Part shown: positions 6,281 through 10,632 of the stretch, piece by piece
How positions within the stretch are numbered: the stretch's first letter is position 1
Layout: each line of letters begins with the position of its first letter
NCBI GenBank assembly: GCA_900770865.1
Contig: CAAGLU010000043.1
Location: forward strand, 1 to 10,632
Source: an uncultured Atopobiaceae bacterium
GTDB lineage: Bacteria; Actinomycetota; Coriobacteriia; Coriobacteriales; Atopobiaceae
Length of the DNA stretch: 10,632 nucleotides
Direction: 5' to 3'
Program-made: the position numbers and the translations under genes
Notes under the pieces: model-generated
Seen by the model: the letters and a program-made list of their open reading frames with translations, nothing else
What the model was told of the DNA's origin: nothing
Databases searched by the model: none

Positions 6281-6356
6281 TTCCCGCTCGTCCAATCGGT
6301 CAGGACGCCGGACTCTGGTTCCGGCAATCGGGGTTCGAGCCCTCGGCGGGAAGCCA
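6281..6356 (+). tRNA. tRNA-Gln (anticodon CUG)
   Basis: A complete 76-nt cloverleaf reads directly from the sequence. The acceptor TTCCCGC (6281-6287) pairs perfectly with GCGGGAA (6346-6352). The D arm is GTCC/GGAC around a 9-base loop with GG. The anticodon arm is CCGGA/TCCGG with loop CTCTGGT, giving U33 and anticodon CUG at 6315-6317. The variable loop is CAAT. The T arm is CGGGG/CCTCG with one G-T wobble and loop TTCGAGC. Discriminator G73 and an encoded CCA (6354-6356) end the gene. It decodes CAG, the preferred Gln codon in the surrounding genes. All conserved positions look intact, so it is probably functional. A tRNA in the middle of the head operon is unusual. It sits 60 nt after a gene whose C-terminus resembles a tRNase toxin. 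Confidence 0.96.
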
Positions 6357-6491
6357 TTCGGAAACCGGCCGTCCGCTCGGGCGGCTCCTTTCATGCACGC
6401 GCGCCGCGGCGGCAACTGCGGCAACCAACCACACGCCGCCACGGCGGGAACGTGGCTCGAGCACGCCCGAGCGGGCGGGAAGGAAGCGGCA
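6357..6491 (+). promoter_or_regulatory. Structured leader between tRNA-Gln and the scaffold gene
   Basis: No convincing gene lies in these 135 bases. A local hairpin GCCGTCCG/CGGGCGGC (6368-6375/6378-6385) is followed by TCCTTT, a weak terminator-like or processing element. Alternatively, 6369-6383 can pair with 6464-6478 over 15 positions with one G-U wobble, enclosing an inner stem GGCGGC/GCCGCC (6408-6413/6435-6440). The distal arm ends exactly at the scaffold Shine-Dalgarno (GGAAGGAAG, 6478-6486). The two foldings exclude each other, so the leader could tune translation of the scaffold. No promoter with good -35 and -10 boxes is seen. Confidence 0.4.
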
Positions 6492-6926
6492 ATGGAGTTC
6501 CCCATCACCATCGACAGCCAGGAGAGTTTCGACGAGGTCGTCAAGGACAGGCTCGAGCGCGAGCGCAGGAAGGTCGCGGAGGGATTCGCGGACTACGACG
6601 CGCTCAAGGCAAAGGCCGGCGAGCTCGAAGGGGCCCAGGCGCGCATCAAGGAGCTCGAGGACGAGGCGGGCAGGAGGCAGAGGGCGGACGAGCTCTCTAG
6701 GCTCCGTGCCAAGGTCGCCAAGGACGCCAAGCTCCCGGAGTCCGTCGTGGAGTCGCTCTCCGGCACCGACGAGGAGACTCTCGCGGCGCAGGCGAAGGCC
6801 ATAGCGGAGGCGATGCGCCCGGCGACCGCGCCCAGGCTCTCCGAGCAGGGCCGAGCCCCTGTGGGCGAGGGAGAAGACAGGCAGGAGGAGCGCGCGTTCG
6901 TGCGGAAGCTCCTCGGAAGAGAGTAG
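6492..6926 (+). CDS. Capsid scaffolding protein (DUF4355-like)
   Basis: The 144-residue protein is highly charged and helical. Residues about 18-78 form a coiled coil rich in Glu, Lys and Arg (RLERERRKVAEGFADYDALK, then AKAGELEGAQARIKELEDEA). A Pro/Ser hinge follows (LPESVVESLSG, 82-91), then a second helix. The C-terminus is basic (RAFVRKLLGRE), the usual capsid-binding end of scaffolds. Its place directly before the major capsid gene, and the absence of a delta domain or protease gene, fit a separate scaffold that guides procapsid assembly and leaves before DNA entry. GGAAGGAAG at 6478-6486 supports ATG 6492. The frame is open back to 6243, but that would run through the tRNA and is rejected. 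The stop lies 12 nt before the capsid ATG. Confidence 0.85.
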   Translation: MEFPITIDSQESFDEVVKDRLERERRKVAEGFADYDALKAKAGELEGAQARIKELEDEAGRRQRADELSRLRAKVAKDAKLPESVVESLSGTDEETLAAQAKAIAEAMRPATAPRLSEQGRAPVGEGEDRQEERAFVRKLLGRE

Positions 6927-6938
6927 GAGAAACAAGAC

Positions 6939-7859
6939 ATGGCACTCGAGACCAAGCAGATCGTGCTCCCGTCCAGCGTGGCGACGTTCGTCACCAAGCA
7001 CGCTAAGGACGCTTCCACGATCGCGGCGCTCTCGCCGGCGCAGCCCAAGATCTTCGCCGACGAGGAGGCAATCACGTTCGACGGCGCATCGGAGGCGGAG
7101 ATTGTCGAGGAGGGCGCGGCCGCCGGCTCCTACGAGCAGCCCACGCCACACGTGACAAGCAAGCGCTTCGAGGTCGTGACCACGACCCGCGTGAGCGACA
7201 ACCTCGTCTACGCGGACGAGGACAACGCGCTGCAGATCGTGAGCAACATCCAGGCAGACCAGACGGCCGCTCTCGGCCGCGCCCTCGACTACGCGGTCTA
7301 CCACAACATCCAGCCGAAGGACGGCTCGAAGCTCACCGGCTGGGACAACGCCCTCGCCGACCACGCCCTCAAGGCTTACCTCGGCGCCGCGCTCTCCGGC
7401 GCGACCGACGACCAGGTGATCTCCAGCTTCGACAACATGGCGGACCTCGTCTCCGACGAGTACGACATCAACGGCATCGCCATGGCCAAGAGCTACGCGG
7501 CGCGCCTGCGCCGCATCCGCGTGAAGAACACGCAGCAGCGCATGTTCCCGGACATCCCGCTCAACCTCGCCGTCGGCAACTTCGAGGGCGTCCCGGCGTC
7601 CGTGTCCGGCACGGTCAACGGCCGCGTCGCCGCCACCGCGACCAACGTGCTCGCCTTCCTGGGCGACTACTCGCTCATCAAGTGGGGCATGGTCCGCAGC
7701 GCGACCGCAGAGATCATCCCGTACGGCGACCCGGACGGCAAGGGCGACCTCAAGAACCACCGCCAGGTGGCATACCGCACCCGCGCCACGTACGCGTACA
7801 CCGTGCTGGACGCCAACGCCTTCGCCGTGCTCCTCGCCACGGCGAAGCCCAGCGCCTGA
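6939..7859 (+). CDS. Major capsid protein (HK97 fold)
   Basis: The 306-residue product is the expected size for a scaffold-dependent HK97-fold capsid subunit without a delta domain. The N-arm (MALETKQIVLPSSVATFVTK) is followed by the E-loop region, with ITFDGASEAEIVEEGAAAGS and KRFEVVTTTRVSDNLVYADE (glycine- and acid-rich, then the conserved 'increase-rigidity' strand). The A-domain contains ALGRALDYAVYHNIQP, the spine-helix residues typical of the phage capsid family, and ends with PYGDPDGKGDLKNHRQVAYR and TRATYAYTVLDANAFAVLLA. GGAGAA at 6928-6933 precedes ATG 6939. It lies between the scaffold and the connector genes and should be the most abundant head protein. Its stop overlaps the ATG of the next gene (ATGATGG-type junction at 7857-7861). 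Confidence 0.92.
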   Translation: MALETKQIVLPSSVATFVTKHAKDASTIAALSPAQPKIFADEEAITFDGASEAEIVEEGAAAGSYEQPTPHVTSKRFEVVTTTRVSDNLVYADEDNALQIVSNIQADQTAALGRALDYAVYHNIQPKDGSKLTGWDNALADHALKAYLGAALSGATDDQVISSFDNMADLVSDEYDINGIAMAKSYAARLRRIRVKNTQQRMFPDIPLNLAVGNFEGVPASVSGTVNGRVAATATNVLAFLGDYSLIKWGMVRSATAEIIPYGDPDGKGDLKNHRQVAYRTRATYAYTVLDANAFAVLLATAKPSA

Positions 7860-8257
7860 TGGCGTTCGAGCCGTTCGCGACGGCCGACGCCTACCGGGCC
7901 CTCTACCCCGACGACGACGTCGCGGACGCCAGGCTCGCGCGCCTCCTGACCGCCGCCAGCCTCCGGCTCGACACGGAGCTCGGGCGCTACCGCCCGGGCT
8001 ACGCGCGTGGGAAGGACGAGACCTACGACCTCAAGCTCTCGACGGTCTGCTGCGAGATGGCCCACGACGTAGTCGTTGTGCCCTCGGACGTGGCGGGGGC
8101 GACGCAGTGGTCGCGCGGCGCGGGCAACTACACGTCGAGCGTCACTTTCGGCTCCGCGCGCGGCTCGTTCTCGCTCACGCGGCCGCAGCGGCAGCTGCTG
8201 GGATTCGTGGGCGGAGGCATCGGGTCGATAGGCTACATGACCGCTGAGGACAGGTGA
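7859..8257 (+). CDS. Head-tail adaptor (Gp19/Gp15/Gp42-like, HK97 gp6 type)
   Basis: The 132-residue protein begins at ATG 7859, sharing its A with the capsid stop (TGATG). Residues 1-40 (FATADAYRALYPDDDVADAR, then LARLLTAASLRLDTEL) form the helical pattern of phage connector proteins that sit under the portal: FA.adyralyp.....d.r....L..AS..ld. The later LSTVCCEMAHDVVVVPSDVA is the second conserved helix. The C-terminus (RGSFSLTRPQRQLLGFVGGG) carries the usual flexible tail that inserts into the portal ring. Position right after the capsid gene is standard. A weaker alternative is simply 'DNA packaging protein', as these proteins are often named. Confidence 0.8.
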   Translation: MAFEPFATADAYRALYPDDDVADARLARLLTAASLRLDTELGRYRPGYARGKDETYDLKLSTVCCEMAHDVVVVPSDVAGATQWSRGAGNYTSSVTFGSARGSFSLTRPQRQLLGFVGGGIGSIGYMTAEDR

Positions 8258-8261
8258 TCGC

Positions 8262-8594
8262 GTGTTCGAGACCGAGACCGTGACCCTCCGCGTCCCGCGC
8301 ACCGCCACGGACGCCCACGGCAACCCCTCGCCTGACGGGTACGACGACGTCGACGTGCCGGGCGTCCTCGCGCAGCCGGGCCCCTCCTCCGACCTGGACG
8401 CCACGCGGCCCGCAGGAGTGCGGGTGGACATGACGTTCCACTGGCCGAGGACGGACCACCGATCGCTCAGGGGCTGCCGCGTCATGCGCGGGGGCAGGGA
8501 GTTCTCGGTCGTCGGCGACCCGCAGCCGCCGACGGCGGGCAACGTGCCCGGCCCGTGGGACCGCACCGTGGAAACGGAGGCGTGCGATGGGTAG
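8262..8594 (+). CDS. Head closure / stopper protein
   Basis: The start is GTG 8262, with GAGGACAGG (8246-8254) upstream. The 110-residue product looks all-beta: FETETVTLRVPRTATDAHGN at the N-terminus, a central VPGVLAQPGPSSDLDATRPA, then VRVDMTFHWPRTDHRSLRGC and FSVVGDPQPP. This beta-barrel pattern with a GxPxP loop near the end is that of SPP1 gp16-type stoppers and minor-capsid-1 proteins, which close the head after packaging. Order (adaptor, stopper, gp10-like, tail terminator) supports the call more than the sequence does. It overlaps the next gene by 8 nt. Confidence 0.72.
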   Translation: MFETETVTLRVPRTATDAHGNPSPDGYDDVDVPGVLAQPGPSSDLDATRPAGVRVDMTFHWPRTDHRSLRGCRVMRGGREFSVVGDPQPPTAGNVPGPWDRTVETEACDG

Positions 8595-8874
8595 CCGCGT
8601 GAGGTGCCGGCCCGTCATGGCCGGCGTGAGGGAGGTGCTCAGCTCGAGCCAGGTCGAGGCGATGCTCTCGACCGTGGCCACGGCCGACGCCGGGCGCTGC
8701 AACTCGCTCTGCGACCCCGACCTCAAGCGCAAGGGCGCCGAGTACCGGGCGATGACCGAGAGGGGCGCGTACACCGCCCTCGGGCTCGTCTACTGCTCCG
8801 GCGCAAGGGACGGGGAGTACGCGCGCCTGGACAACTGGAAGCACAACACGCTGAAGAAGGGGTGCGGCGCATGA
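8587..8874 (+). CDS. Small neck / tail completion protein (HK97 gp10-like)
   Basis: The 95-residue product starts at ATG 8587 inside the end of the stopper gene. Its pattern, VRCRPVMAGVREVLSSSQVE followed by AMLSTVATADAGRC, recalls the short actinophage form of HK97 gp10-like proteins ('G..elL.S..V...l...A..'). A basic C-terminus follows (LDNWKHNTLKKG), with a GAYTALGLVYCSGARDGEYA strand region. Four cysteines are present (positions about 8, 38, 42 and 70), more than usual for this family, but no clear metal motif emerges. The stop overlaps the next ATG by 4 nt (ATGA). Function is inferred from order and weak pattern similarity; minor-capsid-2 type is the alternative label. Confidence 0.62.
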   Translation: MGSRVRCRPVMAGVREVLSSSQVEAMLSTVATADAGRCNSLCDPDLKRKGAEYRAMTERGAYTALGLVYCSGARDGEYARLDNWKHNTLKKGCGA

Positions 8875-9218
8875 GCTACGACGTGCTGGCAGACCTGTGC
8901 GCGTGGCTCTCCGCGCACCTGGGGGTGCCCTGCTCGACCTCCGTGCCGGCGTCGCGCCCCGAGGAGTTCGTCACGGTCGAGCGCACGGGCGGGCAGACCT
9001 CGCTCGGGCGCGACGACCCGAACCTCGCCGTCCAGTGCTGGTCGGGGACCGAGGCGGGGGCCTACGCGCTCGCGCTGGCGGCCCGCGAGGCGGTCCTCTC
9101 GTGCTGGGAGGGCCTCCCCATGGTCTGCCGCGCGACGGTCGGCTCGACCTACCACTTCCCCGACCCGGACAGCAGGTCGGAGAGATACCAGATAGACGCC
9201 TACCTGACCACCAGGTAG
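8871..9218 (+). CDS. Tail terminator / minor tail-joining protein
   Basis: ATG 8871 overlaps the previous stop. The 115-residue product has an N-terminal helix (YDVLADLCAWLSAHLGVPCS), a 'P..RPeeFVtVeRTGG' strand (RPEEFVTVERTGGQTSLGRD), 'NLAVQCWSGTEAGAYALALA' and a C-terminal 'RYQIDAYLTTR' strand. This is the alpha-beta plan of gpU/gp17-like tail terminators, which cap the tail tube and join it to the head. The position immediately before the major tail protein is the canonical place. The stop is followed by AGGAAGAGAGGA, the ribosome-binding site of the tail tube gene. Confidence 0.78.
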   Translation: MSYDVLADLCAWLSAHLGVPCSTSVPASRPEEFVTVERTGGQTSLGRDDPNLAVQCWSGTEAGAYALALAAREAVLSCWEGLPMVCRATVGSTYHFPDPDSRSERYQIDAYLTTR

Positions 9219-9237
9219 GCAGGAAGAGAGGACGCAG

Positions 9238-9864
9238 ATGGCGACAGACACCGAGCCCATCCAGGACACGAGCAACCTGGGCGTGGCCAAGGGGCGCCCG
9301 GGCGGCTACGCGATGGTGGCCCCCGCCGGCACCGACCTCACGGCCCTCAAGGACGTGAGCAAGACCATAAAGGAGCTCATCCAGACCGTGTCCGGGGCCC
9401 GCTCCCTCGGCTACATCTCCGAGGACGGCGTGGTCTTCTCGACGGACACCGACACCAACGACAACTCGGAGTGGGGCGGCAAGGTCGTGGACTCCTCCCT
9501 CTCCGGATACGCGGAGAGCGCGCAGGTGACCTTCCTCGAGTCGCGCAAGGCCGTGCTCGACAGCTTCTACGGGGACGGCAACGTCACCGTGACCGGCGCC
9601 ACGACCGAGATCAGGCACAACGAGAAGTTCACCGACCCCCACGTCTACGTCTTCGACGCGGTCGTGAGCTCCACCAAGGTGAAGCGCTCCATCATCCCCC
9701 TCGGCAGGATCTTCGAGCGCGACGACGTCTCCGAGAACAGCTCGGACATGATGGGCTACACGCCGACGATCAAGTGCATGCCCTACGACGGCTACGACGG
9801 CGACACCTACCGCGACTACATCTACGACGCGAAGAAGGCACCCTCCGCGAGCACCGGCGCGTAG
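9238..9864 (+). CDS. Major tail (tube) protein
   Basis: The 208-residue protein should form the stacked hexamers of the tail tube. It opens with a polar N-arm (MATDTEPIQDTSNLGVAKGR), then a beta-rich body: LGYISEDGVVFSTDTDTNDN, then a VVDSSLSGYAESAQVTFLES segment typical of siphovirus tube proteins. The pattern continues with YGDGNVTVTG and HVYVFDAVVSSTKVKRSIIP, ending in the 'tyt.tikc.p..dgd.yrdyi' strand (YTPTIKCMPYDGYDGDTYRD) that matches the usual C-terminal end. The ribosome-binding site AGGAAGAGAGGA (9220-9231) is the longest in the window, in keeping with high expression. A GC-rich hairpin follows 25 nt after the stop and separates it from the chaperone gene. Confidence 0.9.
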   Translation: MATDTEPIQDTSNLGVAKGRPGGYAMVAPAGTDLTALKDVSKTIKELIQTVSGARSLGYISEDGVVFSTDTDTNDNSEWGGKVVDSSLSGYAESAQVTFLESRKAVLDSFYGDGNVTVTGATTEIRHNEKFTDPHVYVFDAVVSSTKVKRSIIPLGRIFERDDVSENSSDMMGYTPTIKCMPYDGYDGDTYRDYIYDAKKAPSASTGA

Positions 9865-9889
9865 GCCGGCGGCGCAGGGGACGGAGACA

Positions 9890-9919
9890 GCGGCCGCGGG
9901 GGCTCGCCCCCGCGGCCGC
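9890..9919 (+). terminator. Perfect GC-rich hairpin after the tail tube gene
   Basis: GCGGCCGCGGGGGC (9890-9903) pairs perfectly with GCCCCCGCGGCCGC (9906-9919); with a realistic loop the stem is 13 bp around CTCG. No T-run follows, so it is not a classic intrinsic terminator. Its place between the highly expressed tail tube gene and the low-copy chaperone suggests an attenuator, or a barrier that stabilises the upstream mRNA. Confidence 0.6.
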
Positions 9920-9939
9920 GGCGATGACTGGAGGGACCG

Positions 9940-10362
9940 ATGGAAGCAAGCGAGATGACACCAGAGGAGCTGCGCCGCTACGCGGCGGAGAAGGAGGCCT
10001 CGAGGCGCGACCTCGAGCGCAGGTACCTGAACATCGCGCCGGCGGAGCCCGCGCCCGCCCCCGAGGCGAGCCGCCCCTGGGAGCGCGTCGTCGAGTTCGA
10101 GGGCGACAGGTACGTCGTGGACATGCGGCCTTTCAGCTCGCGCGAGTTCTTCAGGCGCGCGGCCCGCATCAACGACGAGCGCGCGGCTGACTCCCTGAGC
10201 ACGACCGACATGCTCGACTTCTACGAGTTCTGCTTCGGCGGCGAGGGCGGCGTGGACGAGCAGGCCACGGCGCGCGTCACGGAGCGCCTCGGATACGAGG
10301 ACTACCAGGAGGTCCTGCGCATCGAGGACGGGATCTTCGAGCTGGTCGACGCAAAAAACTAG
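9940..10362 (+). CDS. Tail assembly chaperone, short form (gpG-like)
   Basis: The 140-residue product is the zero-frame form of the G/G-T pair that coats the tape measure during tail assembly. CTGGAGGGA (9928-9936) precedes ATG 9940. Residues 1-30 are a charged helix (MTPEELRRYAAEKEASRRDL from residue 6). After a Pro/Ala linker comes a compact domain: VEFEGDRYVVDMRPFSSREF, FRRAARINDERAADSLSTTD, then LDFYEFCFGGEGGVDEQATA and RLGYEDYQEVLRIEDGIFEL. This 'f...dF..rrv..in..D.l..l.f.e..fg.e....' plan is that of siphovirus chaperones downstream of the tube gene. The gene ends GCA AAA AAC TAG, a -1 slippery heptamer directly before the stop, which nearly proves the identification. Confidence 0.88.
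   Translation: MEASEMTPEELRRYAAEKEASRRDLERRYLNIAPAEPAPAPEASRPWERVVEFEGDRYVVDMRPFSSREFFRRAARINDERAADSLSTTDMLDFYEFCFGGEGGVDEQATARVTERLGYEDYQEVLRIEDGIFELVDAKN
10353..10359 (+). promoter_or_regulatory. Programmed -1 frameshift site A AAA AAC
   Basis: In the chaperone's zero frame the codons are GCA AAA AAC TAG, so the heptamer A AAA AAC fits X XXY YYZ exactly and the stop follows at once. After tandem slippage the next codon is CTA at 10359, and the -1 frame is open to the window end. A short stem GGGGC/GCCCC (10362-10366/10371-10375, loop GCTC) begins two bases downstream of the site. That spacing is shorter than usual for a stimulatory hairpin. Confidence 0.9.
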
Positions 10363-10632
10363 GGGCGCTCGCCCCGCTCCTCGCGGACCCGGAGGCGCGG
10401 GCCGCGCTCGCGGCCGACCTGCGCCAGTACTACGGCGCGGACCTCGAGGCCGAGCTGGGCGAGTGCCGGTTCTCGGACCTCCGCACGCTAGCGGAGCAGC
10501 TCCCGGTCGGGTCCAGGACGGTGCGCAGGGCCGACCCGAGGGCGGGGTGGGACGAGCAGGCGTACCTGCTCGCCCTCGTCGCGGACAACCTCAGCTTCCT
10601 GCGCTACGAGCTCTCCGGCGGCAGGGGCCACA
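10359..10632 (+). CDS. Tail assembly chaperone, frameshift extension (gpT-like, partial)
   Basis: The extension has no start of its own and is reached by -1 slippage from the preceding gene, giving a fusion of at least 231 residues. From 10359 the frame reads LGALAPLLADPEARAALAAD, LRQYYGADLEAELGECRFSD and LRTLAEQLPVGSRTVRRADP, then WDEQAYLLALVADNLSFLRY and ELSGGRGH, with no stop before the window ends. The pattern of an early acidic 'dL...yg.dl...' block followed by 'W...e.LLA...D.l..l.w.l' is that of the second half of Gram-positive and actinophage chaperones (DUF5361-type). It should recruit tail tube protein onto the tape measure, whose gene is expected next. The 3' end lies outside the window. 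Confidence 0.88.

Noticed and set aside
6281..6356. tRNA as a prophage attachment site
   Set aside because: It lies in the middle of the head module with structural genes on both sides. No integrase and no duplicated 3' tRNA end is seen in the window.
6243..6491. N-terminal extension of the scaffold gene through the tRNA
   Set aside because: The peptide over the tRNA has no domain character, and ATG 6492 has a strong Shine-Dalgarno.
4931..6544. 537-codon minus-strand open frame opposite the MuF gene, and 6300-7760 minus
   Set aside because: They run through the tRNA and across gene boundaries of the plus-strand operon, with compositional features of shadow frames.

Overview
The window is a tightly packed, all-plus-strand stretch of a tailed siphovirus or prophage: the packaging, head and head-tail modules, running into the start of the tail module. 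GC content is high, near 70% in most genes. Arg codon AGG and Ile codon ATA are nonetheless used freely, which is more typical of Coriobacteriia (Olsenella/Collinsella-like Actinobacteria) than of Streptomyces or mycobacteria. That host assignment is inference. No integrase, lysis, replication or bacterial housekeeping gene is visible, so lytic phage and prophage cannot be told apart.

Layout. Positions 1-601 hold the tail end of an upstream gene, a 25-residue membrane micro-ORF, and a helix-turn-helix protein resembling late-gene regulators. Positions 602-904 are non-coding and unusual: a tandem array with a strict 10-bp period (661-810), a small palindrome, and a strong intrinsic terminator (849-889). 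Packaging follows: a 70-residue unknown protein, an HNH endonuclease, a G/C-run-rich non-coding segment that may contain cos, the small terminase and the large terminase. Next come the portal and a MuF-type minor head protein. The MuF protein carries a C-terminal PD-(D/E)xK-like domain that looks like a polymorphic (CdiA-CT-like tRNase) toxin. A 271-bp gap then holds a complete tRNA-Gln(CUG) and foldable leader RNA. The head module resumes with scaffold and major capsid protein. Four small overlapping genes (adaptor, stopper, gp10-like neck protein, tail terminator) lead to the major tail protein, a GC-rich hairpin, and the tail assembly chaperone. The chaperone ends on a canonical A AAA AAC -1 slippery heptamer; its frameshifted extension runs open to the window end.

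How it fits together. HNH plus TerS and TerL cut and pump DNA through the portal into a capsid built on the separate scaffold. The connector genes close the head and join the tail tube, while the frameshifted chaperone pair assembles the tail on the tape measure (not in the window). Most neighbouring genes overlap by 1-8 nt, which suggests translational coupling in one late operon.

Three places stand out: the 10-bp-phased array and terminator between a regulator gene and the late operon (a Q/tR'-like arrangement by inference); the MuF-toxin fusion with a lower-GC C-terminus and no visible immunity gene; and the tRNA-Gln lying directly behind that putative tRNase.
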